Origin: Halobiforma lacisalsi AJ5
GTDB taxonomy: Archaea > Halobacteriota > Halobacteria > Halobacteriales > Natrialbaceae
Assembly (NCBI RefSeq): GCF_000226975.2
Contig: NZ_CP019285.1
Coordinates: forward strand, 682,001 to 746,000
DNA length: 64,000 bases
Direction of reading: 5' to 3'
The notes under the pieces are model-generated. The model ran no database searches. It was not told the origin of the DNA and was given only the letters and a program-made list of their open reading frames with translations. Below, piece by piece: positions 26,445 through 34,699 of this stretch (the first letter of the stretch is position 1; each line of letters starts with the position of its first letter). The position numbers and the translations under genes are program-made.

Positions 26445-28571
26445 CTAGACGTCAGCAGCCGGCAGCGTGAACGAGAACGTCGAACCCTCGCCCTGCTCCG
26501 AGTCGACCCAGATGTCGCCGCCGTGGCGCTCGAGGACGCGCCGACAGAGCGCCAGGCCGATTCCCGTCCCCTCGTACTCGTCGCGACCGTGGAGCCGGTC
26601 GAAGACGGTGAACACGCGCTCCTGTTCCTCCGGATCGATACCGATCCCGTCGTCGTGAACCGAAACGACCCACTCCTCGCGCCGCCGCGTCGCGTCGACG
26701 TGGATCCGCGGCGGGTCGTCGCCGCTGTAGGTGATCGCGTTGTCGAACAGGTTCTGGAGCACCTGGCGGAGCTGGCTCCTGTCCCCCTCGACGCGCGGGA
26801 GCGAGTCGACCGTGATCTCGGCGTCGGTCTCCTCGATCTGTAGCTGCAGGTCCGCGAGGACGTCCTCGAGCACGTCGTCCAGGTCGACGGGTTCGAGCGG
26901 CTCCCCTTGCGTTTCGACCCGCGAGTACTCCAGGAGGCCGTCGATCATCTCGCGCATGCGGTCGGCCCCGTCGACCGCGAACTCGAGGAACTCCTCGCCG
27001 TCGCCCTCGAGGTCGTCGCCGTACCGGCCCTCGAGCAGTTGCAGGTAGCTCGAGACCATCCGAAGGGGCTCCTGCAGGTCGTGGGAGGCGGCGTAGGCGA
27101 ACTGCTCGAGCCGTTCGTTCGACCGCTCGAGCGCCTCCTCGCGGTGTTTCCGTTCGATCTCGTAACTGACCCACCGACCCAGCAACTCGAGGAAGGTTCG
27201 TTCCGTGTCGGTGAACGGGCGGTCGCGGGGCCCGGTGTCGCCGACCCACAGCGTCCCGTACGGGCGATCGCCGTCGGTGATCTTCGTCCCGAGATAGCAG
27301 GTCAGCCCGTAGTTCCGGTAGATCGGGTCGTTCTCCCACTCGGTTCCGCGGACGTCCGTCATCCCGACCGGTTCGTCTGCGCTGATCGCCTTCCGGCAGT
27401 AACACCCCTCGTTCGGGTCGGTCCACAGTTCGTCGTCCGGGCCGCCCCAGCCGTTCCCGACCGTGTACTCGTTGTGGAACCGGTCGTCCCACGACGGCAG
27501 GTTCGTCACCCCCGCCGCCTCGAGGCCCATCCACTCTCGCGCGAGATCGAGCAACCGCTCGAGTTTCGACTCGAACTCGAGGTCCGGATCGGAGGTGATC
27601 CGGTAGCTCTCGCGCAGGAAGCGTTCGCGCCGCTGGAGTTCGACCTTCGTGTCGGTCTGGTCCCGGAGCGAGCCCATCAGTCGGTCGACCTCGCGGGTCG
27701 ACTTCTCGGGGCCGAAGAACTCCCCGGGTGGCGTGTAGTAGACGTTGTAGCTGACCCGATCATCCTGGACGAGGATCGGATGGGTGCTGATGACATCGCG
27801 GATGACGTCCGCGGGGAACCGGTTCCGGTCGTACTGACAGAGCGCGATGCCGTCCACGTCGTCGAAGAGGTAGTTGGCCTTGGCCTCGCACTCGACGAGT
27901 TCCTCGCCTGCGGGATCCTCGCGGAGGACGCTGCTCATCTCGCCGGTCACTCGGAGCGCCTCGTACTCCTCGGTGGCCTCCGCGATGGCGGCATCGAGGA
28001 ACTCGATCGTCTCGTCCGCACTGAAGGTGCCGTTCCGGAGGTACGTCTCGTCCCCGTCGTGGATCGACAACTGCCCGGACTCGAGGGCGACGTCGACGTC
28101 GATCCCGTCGGCCCGCATCGCAGCCTCGATCTCGGCCGCAGTGTGGTCGTGGGTGATGTACAGACACCGCTCGTCGCGCTCGAGCCCCTGCCGAACGAAC
28201 GGCATCGCGGCCGCAAACTGCTCCGCCTCGGACTCGTGGATGAGCGCGAAGTGGTCGTTCGCGTGTTCGTGCTCGTGGTCCTCGAGGGGTTCTGCCGGTC
28301 CGCGAAACGACGGGCTGGCCCGGAGGGCCTCGAACCCCGTCTCGAGGGTGACCTCGTCCGCGTTCGCGTCGGCGTCCGCACTCGAGACGGCGGACGCGCC
28401 GGTCCGTTCGCTCACCGTTTCACCCGCGGCGTTCGGAGCATCGGCTCGAGTGTCGGCTCGAGTGGAGGGTAACGCGCGCTCGGGCAGGCGGCCGATGTGG
28501 AGGGTGAAACACGCTGCGGGTCGCTGCCCGCAGGGTCGATCGCTGTAATCGGGGTCCCGTTCATCATCCAT
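26445..28571 (-). CDS. Sensor histidine kinase: MEDS + GAF + HisKA + HATPase
   Basis: A 708-residue kinase without clear membrane helices. After ~100 low-complexity residues comes a MEDS (DcmR-type) sensory domain ('HFALIHESEAEQFAAAMPFV' to 'YDRNRFPADVIRDVISTHPI'). A GAF domain follows at about 325-475 and includes the Cys pair in 'NEGCYCRKAI'. The kinase core has the H-box 'YAASHDLQEPLRMVSSYL', N-box 'LQNLFDNAITYSGDD', G1 'VHDDGIGIDPEEQERVF' and G2 'GTGIGLALCRRVLERHGG'. MEDS domains are linked with one-carbon or hydrocarbon sensing in other archaea and bacteria. No response regulator is adjacent. Confidence 0.92.
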   Translation of the reverse strand: MDDERDPDYSDRPCGQRPAACFTLHIGRLPERALPSTRADTRADAPNAAGETVSERTGASAVSSADADANADEVTLETGFEALRASPSFRGPAEPLEDHEHEHANDHFALIHESEAEQFAAAMPFVRQGLERDERCLYITHDHTAAEIEAAMRADGIDVDVALESGQLSIHDGDETYLRNGTFSADETIEFLDAAIAEATEEYEALRVTGEMSSVLREDPAGEELVECEAKANYLFDDVDGIALCQYDRNRFPADVIRDVISTHPILVQDDRVSYNVYYTPPGEFFGPEKSTREVDRLMGSLRDQTDTKVELQRRERFLRESYRITSDPDLEFESKLERLLDLAREWMGLEAAGVTNLPSWDDRFHNEYTVGNGWGGPDDELWTDPNEGCYCRKAISADEPVGMTDVRGTEWENDPIYRNYGLTCYLGTKITDGDRPYGTLWVGDTGPRDRPFTDTERTFLELLGRWVSYEIERKHREEALERSNERLEQFAYAASHDLQEPLRMVSSYLQLLEGRYGDDLEGDGEEFLEFAVDGADRMREMIDGLLEYSRVETQGEPLEPVDLDDVLEDVLADLQLQIEETDAEITVDSLPRVEGDRSQLRQVLQNLFDNAITYSGDDPPRIHVDATRRREEWVVSVHDDGIGIDPEEQERVFTVFDRLHGRDEYEGTGIGLALCRRVLERHGGDIWVDSEQGEGSTFSFTLPAADV

Positions 28572-28714
28572 CGAAGACGACTGAGCGGGAAAAATGCGTC
28601 GCGGGAAATGTCAACTTACCCATAATTATACCGGAGCAGGACGCCGTATCGACTGTACCACTCCTCCGGTAGCTTACGGAAAACGAAACCGTCGATGACC
28701 GTTGGCCGTCCCGG

Positions 28715-28972
28715 TCAGGGGACGAACGCGACCCCGAACAGCGACAGCAAGATGACCAGCAACGCGCCGGGGAATCCGCCGAGCGCGACGATCACCAGGG
28801 CGATCGGCGTGACGGCCACCGAGAGGCCGAAGACCGCCTGCGCGAGGAACAACACGATGAGGCCGACCACCGCGTTGACGATGAAGGGCCGGACGGTCTG
28901 GACGATCGTGGAGGCACCCAGAACCGCAGCGAGCACGAGGACCAGCAGGAGGATCTCGAGTCCTGTAACCAT
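28715..28972 (-). CDS. BofA-family small membrane protein
   Basis: An 85-residue, almost wholly hydrophobic protein with three helices: 'LEILLLVLVLAAVLGASTIV', 'VNAVVGLIVLFLAQAVFGLS' and 'GGFPGALLVILLSLFGVAFV'. The Asn-Ala/Gly spacing of helix 2 and the 'GGFPGALLVILL' end resemble the BofA family, named for the Bacillus pro-sigma-K processing inhibitor; its archaeal role is unknown. The ATG at 28970-28972 starts just before helix 1. It precedes tRNA-Pro, on the opposite strand. Confidence 0.75.
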   Translation of the reverse strand: MVTGLEILLLVLVLAAVLGASTIVQTVRPFIVNAVVGLIVLFLAQAVFGLSVAVTPIALVIVALGGFPGALLVILLSLFGVAFVP

Positions 28973-29054
28973 GGCCGACTCTAGCCATGCAACGAACAAA
29001 ACCGTTCGGACCGGAACGAAACCCTTTATGACGTCGACCCGAAAGTGAGGGTAC

Positions 29055-29127
29055 GGGATCGTGGGTTAGCCTGGTATACTTCGGGCCTTGGGTGCCCGTG
29101 ACCCCGGTTCAAATCCGGGCGATCCCA
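29055..29127 (+). tRNA. tRNA-Pro (anticodon TGG)
   Basis: A 73-nt cloverleaf: acceptor GGGATCG (29055-29061) pairs with CGATCCC before the discriminator A at 29127; the anticodon stem CGGGC/GCCCG encloses loop CTTGGGT with anticodon TGG, which reads CCA proline codons; the T arm is CCCGG-TTCAAAT-CCGGG. The D arm is a little weak (a G-T pair and a mismatch). CCA is not encoded. A TATA-like CTTTATG at about 29023-29029 would serve as promoter. Confidence 0.95.
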
Positions 29128-29660
29128 TATTGCTACCGCGAGCAAACGTGTGAGCGACGGCCATTGGAAAATTAGAAAACCCGGATCCCGGATTCGAGAT
29201 AGCCGAAGTTCCGCGCTCCGCGCAGGTTCTCGGGCGTGGTTCAAAGCCGGGCGACCCCACTACTTTTGTGCCGAACGGACCCGTGACGCACAGTCGTCAT
29301 ATCGGCCGGGTTTTGAACCCTGGAAGTCACAGCGCTCGAGCCGTCGCTCCTGGCCCGTGGAGTGACACTCGAGGGCAGAAGTGGGGCCGCGAGTCGGTGT
29401 GTCGTCGACCCGCGGCGACACCAATGCAGCGGTTCGTTGGCAAGGTATGGGATTTGATCGGCGGGCGATGCTCCGACTGCACCGGATAGATTCGCTCGTT
29501 CGTAATAAGAACCCCGTACTAGGTGTCCACACGACCACCGAAATCCAATAGGAACCGGTAGATCGTACAACGAATATAAGGAATTAGTATGGAATGGACA
29601 CCGACGAACCGAACCGATCAATCACCAGCCAGGCCACCGTCGAACGCCCTTCCCCGGCGA
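29128..29660. other. Gene-poor stretch after tRNA-Pro
   Basis: This 533-bp stretch has no credible protein gene; open frames in it are basic and lack any recognisable motif. It contains the tRNA 3'-end copy at 29238-29259 and, near 29306-29325, a sequence whose minus strand (GGGTTCAAAACCC) again looks like a tRNA T arm. Together these suggest eroded tRNA or integration remnants. Otherwise I see nothing functional. Confidence 0.5.
29238..29259 (+). repeat. Partial copy of tRNA-Pro 3' end
   Basis: Twenty of 22 bases match the last 22 bases of tRNA-Pro (29106-29127), starting GGTTCAAA and ending with CCCCA in place of TCCCA. The copies are direct repeats 132 bp apart. A short 3'-end duplication of a tRNA is the usual mark left by an integrase-mediated insertion, but no integrase is present and the interval is tiny. 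A decayed tandem tRNA gene is the other explanation. Confidence 0.55.
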
Positions 29661-29858
29661 TCAATCATCGTCCGGGTCTACCGGACCGGTCCCCTCCGAC
29701 AGCTCCTCGAGCGTCGTGAACTCGGTACCACCACAGGACGCACAGCCGTCTCGAGTACCGATCGGTCGGATTCCGTCGGACCTGGAGAGAGCGGCGTACA
29801 CCGATCCACAGTCGACACAGGCGGCCACGACTCGCGACTCGGAATCGTCGTCGGACAT
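29661..29858 (-). CDS. Small zinc-ribbon protein, function unknown
   Basis: A 65-residue acidic protein with two cysteine pairs, 'CVDCGS' and 'CASCGG', about 30 residues apart, the layout of a zinc ribbon. The start ATG at 29856-29858 gives the acidic N-terminus 'MSDDDSESRVV'; sequence upstream in frame is basic and Cys/Tyr-rich, so it is excluded. Haloarchaea encode many such micro-proteins of unknown role. It is isolated in a gene-poor stretch. Confidence 0.65.
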   Translation of the reverse strand: MSDDDSESRVVAACVDCGSVYAALSRSDGIRPIGTRDGCASCGGTEFTTLEELSEGTGPVDPDDD

Positions 29859-30058
29859 CGGTTCGACGTCGCCACGGTCGCCACCTAACGGCAGTGAGAG
29901 GAAGAACGGAGTAACAGCGGTGTTGTGACAGTAGTAACGACAGTCGTTCGAGACGATAGCTCCTCCGGACCCGAACGGGCGACGACTCGAGGGACGCCGG
30001 GCAGTGTAGTCGCTGCAAGCCGAACCGTTTCCGCCCGAGAGCGGCAAGCTTCCGGCGC

Positions 30059-30268
30059 ATGTCGCCCTCCGCGATGCGACGGAAACTGAAACCCAAGCCG
30101 AAACGGTGGCTCGTCAACGGGATCGCGCTCACGATTCCGCTGGTCGCGACCCTGCTCGTGGTGCTGGTCGTCCTCGAGTTCGTCCTCGGAATCCTCTCGC
30201 CCGTCGTCGAGGGAATGATCCGGATCTCGCGAAGGCAGTACCAAAAGAGATTGGCCGTACATACATAA
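30059..30268 (+). pseudogene. Truncated membrane protein, DUF502-like N-terminus
   Basis: The 69 residues include a basic start 'RRKLKPKPKRWLVNGIALTI' and one strong helix 'PLVATLLVVLVVLEFVLGIL', resembling the N-terminal segment of DUF502 membrane proteins (normally around 200 residues). The frame stops after a basic tail and I see no continuation in other frames before mcm. The most likely reading is a gene remnant; a genuine short membrane protein cannot be excluded. Confidence 0.5.
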
Positions 30269-30533
30269 TCCGGACTGTCCAACGAACCGACGTGGCCACG
30301 TGAAAGACAGACAGGGAGAAACACGGCGTGTGTCTTCGCCGGAACGAACGTTCGACGTGGCCCGAACGCTTCGTTCGCCTTTCTGCGGCCGTCTCAGGCG
30401 TCACCTCCACGTTCGACCGCGTACAGCGGCGAAACCACCGGGAACGACGACCGACCGGGAACGGCGACACACACTCGAGCGACGCGACCACGGTCACCGC
30501 CGCCGGCGATCAGTTTCGCCCCGCTTTGCCCAC

Positions 30534-30541
30534 ATTTATAC
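30534..30541 (+). promoter_or_regulatory. TATA box of mcm
   Basis: An ATTTATAC-like element about 26-33 nt before the mcm ATG. Its place fits transcription starting within a few bases of the start codon, the common leaderless arrangement in haloarchaea. The 260 bp upstream carry short palindromes (ACGTGGCCACGT near 30290, CGAACGTTCG near 30343) of unknown meaning. Confidence 0.55.
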
Positions 30542-30566
30542 GCCGTGGCGACCGTAACACAGTGCA

Positions 30567-33500
30567 ATGGCGCAAGCGGGAAATTCCGAACTCGTCGACT
30601 CCTTCGAGCAGTTCTTTCGCAACTACTACGACAACGAGATCAAACAGCTTGCGCAGCAGTACCCCAACGAGCAGCGCTCGCTGCACGTCGACTGGCAGGA
30701 CCTCTACCGGTTCGATCCGGATCTCGCCGACGACTTTCTCGCCCAGCCTGAACAGCTCCAGCGCTACGCCGAGGAGGCCCTTCGGCTGTACGACCTCCCG
30801 ATAGACGTCAGCCTCGGGCGAGCCCACGTCCGGATCCGGAACCTCCCCGACACCGAGTCCCCCGAGATCCGGGAGATCCGCTCGCGGGACATGAACTCGC
30901 TGGTCGAGGTCCGGGGCATCGTCCGGAAAGCGACCGACGTCCGTCCCAAGATCGAGGAGGCCGCCTTCGAGTGCCAGCTCTGTGGCACGCTGACGCGCGT
31001 TCCGCAGTCCAGCGGCGATTTCCAGGAACCCCACGAGTGCCAGGGGTGTGAACGCCAGGGACCGTTCCAGGTCAACTTCGACCAGTCGGAGTTCGTCGAC
31101 TCCCAGAAGCTCCGGATTCAAGAGAGCCCCGAGGGCCTGCGCGGCGGCGAGACCCCGCAGTCGCTCGACGTCAACGTCGAGGACGACATCACCGGCGAGG
31201 TCACCCCCGGCGACCACGTCTCCGCGACCGGCGTCCTCCGCCTCGAGCAGCAGGGCGACGGGCAGGACAAGTCCCCGGTCTTCGACTTCTACATGGAGGG
31301 GATGTCCGTCGAGATCGAGGAAGAACAGTTCGAGGACATGAACATCACCGACGAGGACAAAAAGCGAATCTACGAGATCTCCAACCAGGAGGACGTCTAC
31401 GAGCGGATGGTCGGCTCGATCGCACCTTCGATCTACGGCTACGAGCAGGAGAAACTCGCAATGGTCCTGCAACTGTTCTCGGGCGTGACGAAACAGTTGC
31501 CGGACGGATCGCGAATTCGGGGCGACCTGCATATGCTGTTGATCGGGGATCCGGGTACAGGAAAGTCTCAAATGATCGGATATATACAAAATATCGCACC
31601 TCGGTCCGTCTACACCTCCGGTAAGGGTTCGTCCTCGGCCGGTCTCACCGCCGCCGCCGTCCGCGACGACTTCGGCGATGGCCAGCAGTGGACGCTCGAG
31701 GCAGGGGCTTTGGTTCTCGCGGACCAGGGTATCGCGGCGGTCGACGAACTCGACAAGATGCGGTGTGTCACGGGGGATACATTAGTTCATACCAATAACG
31801 GAATCAGACCGGTTCGCGAACTCGCCTACGAAGCGATACGAGACGGTACAGTCGAGGAACTCGAGAACGGACGATCGATTCGGGACGTCGATATGGACGT
31901 CTGGACGATGACCGAAGACGGGACCATCGTCAGGCGCGACGTCCAGGCCATTCACGAGTACGATGCACCCGACGAACTCCTCGAGGTCACGCTAGAAAGT
32001 GGGGAACAGGTAACGACGACGGCCGACCACCCGTTCTTCGTCTTGGAGAACGGAAAGCGGGACGAACGCCAAGCACAGGAACTGAACGAAGGGGACTGGG
32101 TATTCGTTCCCAAGAACATCCCGTCGGAAGTGACAGACGGTGGCGTCAGCGTATTACCTTCGAACGGTACAGAAACAGGACCACGACAGTTGACCCCTTC
32201 ACACGGCGCGGTTTTGGGATACATCGCCGGCGACGGAAACGTCTTCTACGACCGCGACGAGGGGTGCTACGGCTTCCGCTTTACGAACAAGGAAGAAGAA
32301 CTGTTGACCGACTTTGAGGAGGCATGTGTCGACGCGTTCGAGACACAACCGGTTCGCCATCCGAGCGAACAACGAGACGACGGCGTTGGAACGGTCCGTG
32401 TACACGGGAAAGAGTACGTGGACGAACTCCTCGAGTCGAGGGCAAACCTCGAGAACTACGACGGAAAACGGCTTCCGGAGGAAGTGACCGACGCATCCCG
32501 AGAAACGAAGGCGGCATTCGTTCGTGCCCTTGCGGACTCAGAGGGGACCGTCGGCGAGCGCGCGGTCAAAATCTCCTCCTCGAGTTACGAATTGCTGCTC
32601 GGGACGAAAATGCTGCTACTCGAGTTCGGTATCTCGAGTCAGATACAGACGCGAACGAGGGACGGAAAACGCGACCAGTTCGTGCTCGCGATCACGTCCG
32701 ACGAATCACTCGCCGCGTTCGACCGCTATATCGGATTCACTCTCGGCCGGAAGCAGCGTTCGTTAGAACGCGCCTGTGAACGGACGACGGGAACGAGATC
32801 CATCATAGATGTACTGCCGGACTGTGGTGAACTGTTCGAACAGGCTCGTGGTGCGCTCCGCCTACACCAATCCGAGTGCGGTCTCGAGAGCGATCCAACG
32901 TACTGCAACTTCGAAAACGGGGACGCAAACGCGTCACTTCGGCTTTCCAAAACGATCCTCGAAACGTTCGAAGATCGAAAACGGAAGGCAGGAGAACATC
33001 ACGATGAACTCGCGACGGAGACGTCCTGGAGCCGGCTCTCCGAACTCCGCGAGCGCTACCACGTCTCGCAACGGGAACTGGCCGCAGAGATGGAGATTTC
33101 CCAGCAGCAACTCTCGGCTCGGTGGGGAGGCGATGCCGACCTCCGAGAACGGATCCGCAACCGACTTCGCGAACTCCTCGAGACGCCGGCGTCGGTCGAT
33201 CTCGGCCCACTTCGAGAGCTAATCGAGAGCGACGTGAAGTGGCGTCGGGTGGAAACCGTCCGCCGAATCGACTCGCGAGATCACACCGACACCAGAGTTC
33301 GGGTTCTCGAACAGCGTCTCGCCGATGAACTCGGCACGGGAACCGTCGATCCGGCTCGAGAACGGGCACGTTCCCTGCTCGAAGACGACGAACCGGCCGA
33401 AACGTGGGATGAACTCCGAGAGCGGCTCGAGGCGTACGGTGTGTCGTTCCAGCAGGTTGCGTCGGAGATGGACGTCGCAGGATCGACCGTCTCGCGGTGG

Positions 33501-34595
33501 TTCTCCGAAACCGTCGACGTCGAAAACTTCGATACCGTTCGATCCGTCTGCGAGAAACTACTCGACGAGAAACGGCGTCGGATCTCGAACCTTCTCGAGG
33601 AGATCGAACGGCGGGATCGACCTCGAGTGTACGACCTCACAGTCGAGGGGACCCACAACTTCATCGCCAACGGCATGGTCGTCCACAACTCGGAGGACCG
33701 GAGTGCCATGCACGAAGCCCTCGAGCAGCAGAAGATTTCGGTCTCCAAAGCCGGGATCAACGCCACACTGAAGTCCCGCTGTTCGCTGCTGGGGGCGGCA
33801 AACCCCAAGTACGGCCGTTTCGACCAGTACGAACCCATCAGCGAGCAGATCGACCTCGAGCCGGCGCTCGTCTCACGGTTCGATCTGATCTTTACGGTCA
33901 CCGACCAGCCCGACGAGGAGAAAGACCGCAACCTGGCGGAACACATCCTCACCACCAACTACGCGGGCGAATTGACCACCCAGCGCGAGCAGATGACCAA
34001 CCTGGACGTCGATCAGGACGAGATCGAACAGATGACCGAGCAGGTCGACCCCGAAATCGACTCCGAACTCCTCCGGAAGTACATCGCCTACGCGAAACAG
34101 AACTGCCACCCGCGGATGACCGAGGCGGCCCGCGAGGCGATCCGGGACTTCTACGTCGACCTGCGCTCGAAGGGAACCGACGAGGACGCGGCGGTGCCCG
34201 TCACGGCCCGGAAACTCGAGGCCCTGGTCCGGCTCTCGGAGGCCAGCGCCCGCGTGCGACTCTCGGACACCGTCGAGCGGGCCGACGCCGAGCGGGTGAT
34301 CGACATCGTCCACTCGTGTCTCCAGGACATCGGCGTCGACCCCGAGACCGGCGAGTTCGACGCCGACATCGTCGAGGCCGGCACCTCCAAGTCCCAGCGC
34401 GACCGGATCAAGAACATCAAACAGCTCATCGGCGACATCGAGGAGGAGTACGACGAGGGCGCGCCGGTCGACATCGTCTTAGAGCGGGCCGAAGAGATCG
34501 GCATGGATCAGTCCAAGGCCGAACACGAGATCGACAAGCTCAAACAGAAAGGCGAGGTCTACGAGCCGAGTACGGACAACCTGCGGACGACTTGA
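30567..34595 (+). CDS. mcm: Replicative DNA helicase MCM, interrupted by an intein
   Basis: Encodes a 1342-residue precursor; removing the 642-residue intein (400-1041) leaves a 700-residue MCM, the normal haloarchaeal length. The N-terminal domain has a zinc finger (Cys136, Cys139, Cys158, Cys161). The AAA+ core has Walker A 'GDPGTGKS' (327-334), Walker B 'AAVDELDKM' (390-398), and after the intein 'SEDRSAMHEALEQQKISV', 'SLLGAANPKYG' and the arginine finger region 'LVSRFDLIFT'. A winged helix closes the protein. The hexamer unwinds DNA ahead of the fork. The intein sits directly behind Walker B, so splicing is needed for activity. The stop is followed by repeat copy 3. Confidence 0.97.
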   Translation: MAQAGNSELVDSFEQFFRNYYDNEIKQLAQQYPNEQRSLHVDWQDLYRFDPDLADDFLAQPEQLQRYAEEALRLYDLPIDVSLGRAHVRIRNLPDTESPEIREIRSRDMNSLVEVRGIVRKATDVRPKIEEAAFECQLCGTLTRVPQSSGDFQEPHECQGCERQGPFQVNFDQSEFVDSQKLRIQESPEGLRGGETPQSLDVNVEDDITGEVTPGDHVSATGVLRLEQQGDGQDKSPVFDFYMEGMSVEIEEEQFEDMNITDEDKKRIYEISNQEDVYERMVGSIAPSIYGYEQEKLAMVLQLFSGVTKQLPDGSRIRGDLHMLLIGDPGTGKSQMIGYIQNIAPRSVYTSGKGSSSAGLTAAAVRDDFGDGQQWTLEAGALVLADQGIAAVDELDKMRCVTGDTLVHTNNGIRPVRELAYEAIRDGTVEELENGRSIRDVDMDVWTMTEDGTIVRRDVQAIHEYDAPDELLEVTLESGEQVTTTADHPFFVLENGKRDERQAQELNEGDWVFVPKNIPSEVTDGGVSVLPSNGTETGPRQLTPSHGAVLGYIAGDGNVFYDRDEGCYGFRFTNKEEELLTDFEEACVDAFETQPVRHPSEQRDDGVGTVRVHGKEYVDELLESRANLENYDGKRLPEEVTDASRETKAAFVRALADSEGTVGERAVKISSSSYELLLGTKMLLLEFGISSQIQTRTRDGKRDQFVLAITSDESLAAFDRYIGFTLGRKQRSLERACERTTGTRSIIDVLPDCGELFEQARGALRLHQSECGLESDPTYCNFENGDANASLRLSKTILETFEDRKRKAGEHHDELATETSWSRLSELRERYHVSQRELAAEMEISQQQLSARWGGDADLRERIRNRLRELLETPASVDLGPLRELIESDVKWRRVETVRRIDSRDHTDTRVRVLEQRLADELGTGTVDPARERARSLLEDDEPAETWDELRERLEAYGVSFQQVASEMDVAGSTVSRWFSETVDVENFDTVRSVCEKLLDEKRRRISNLLEEIERRDRPRVYDLTVEGTHNFIANGMVVHNSEDRSAMHEALEQQKISVSKAGINATLKSRCSLLGAANPKYGRFDQYEPISEQIDLEPALVSRFDLIFTVTDQPDEEKDRNLAEHILTTNYAGELTTQREQMTNLDVDQDEIEQMTEQVDPEIDSELLRKYIAYAKQNCHPRMTEAAREAIRDFYVDLRSKGTDEDAAVPVTARKLEALVRLSEASARVRLSDTVERADAERVIDIVHSCLQDIGVDPETGEFDADIVEAGTSKSQRDRIKNIKQLIGDIEEEYDEGAPVDIVLERAEEIGMDQSKAEHEIDKLKQKGEVYEPSTDNLRTT
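31764..33689 (+). mobile_element. MCM intein with LAGLIDADG-type homing endonuclease
   Basis: In-frame insertion between Arg399 and Ser1042 of the precursor. Splice blocks: A 'CVTGDTLVHT' (Cys400), B 'VTTTADHPFFV' (His488), F 'VYDLTVEGTHNFIANG' (1021-1036), G ending His1040-Asn1041, with Ser1042 as the +1 nucleophile. The endonuclease has block C 'LGYIAGDGN' (550-558) and block E 'FVRALADSEGTV' (651-662), both with their catalytic acidic residue. Between 820 and 1000 lie two HTH-like segments ('SQRELAAEMEISQQQLS' and 'FQQVASEMDVAGSTVSRW'). Base composition is visibly richer in A and T than the flanking mcm. Nothing suggests decay, so it may still be mobile. Confidence 0.93.
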
Positions 34596-34606
34596 TATTC
34601 GCTTTC

Positions 34607-34699
34607 TCATACGGTTTACTGTAGTCCGTTCCGGCGCAGCCGCGACCCGGACCGTGGCGGCGGTTGCGCCGATACATCGGGACAGGGATCCGTATCAGT
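34607..34699 (-). repeat. Dispersed stop-codon-anchored hairpin repeat, copy 3
   Basis: On the minus strand it begins with 'GGACTGATACGGATCCCTGT', containing the TGA of the TFB gene, continues 'CCCGATGTATCGGCGC', then a GC-rich inverted core, and ends 'GGAACGGACTACAGTAAACC'. It occupies nearly all of the gap between the convergent mcm and TFB genes, so it may serve both 3' ends. It is the best match to copy 2 at both ends and to copy 1 in the GATGTA block. Confidence 0.8.

Noticed and set aside
29026-29260. Minus-strand open frames with the repeated peptide MGSPGFEP
   Set aside because: They are the antisense of tRNA-Pro and of its partial copy; this peptide is a common false call over tRNA genes.
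29241-29621. 126-codon minus-strand frame in the gene-poor zone
   Set aside because: Basic, Cys/Ser/Arg-rich, and covers the tRNA-derived remnants; nothing supports translation.
30269-30566. Replication origin upstream of mcm
   Set aside because: There are short palindromes but no repeated ORB-like motif, no long AT-rich unwinding region and no orc1/cdc6 gene.
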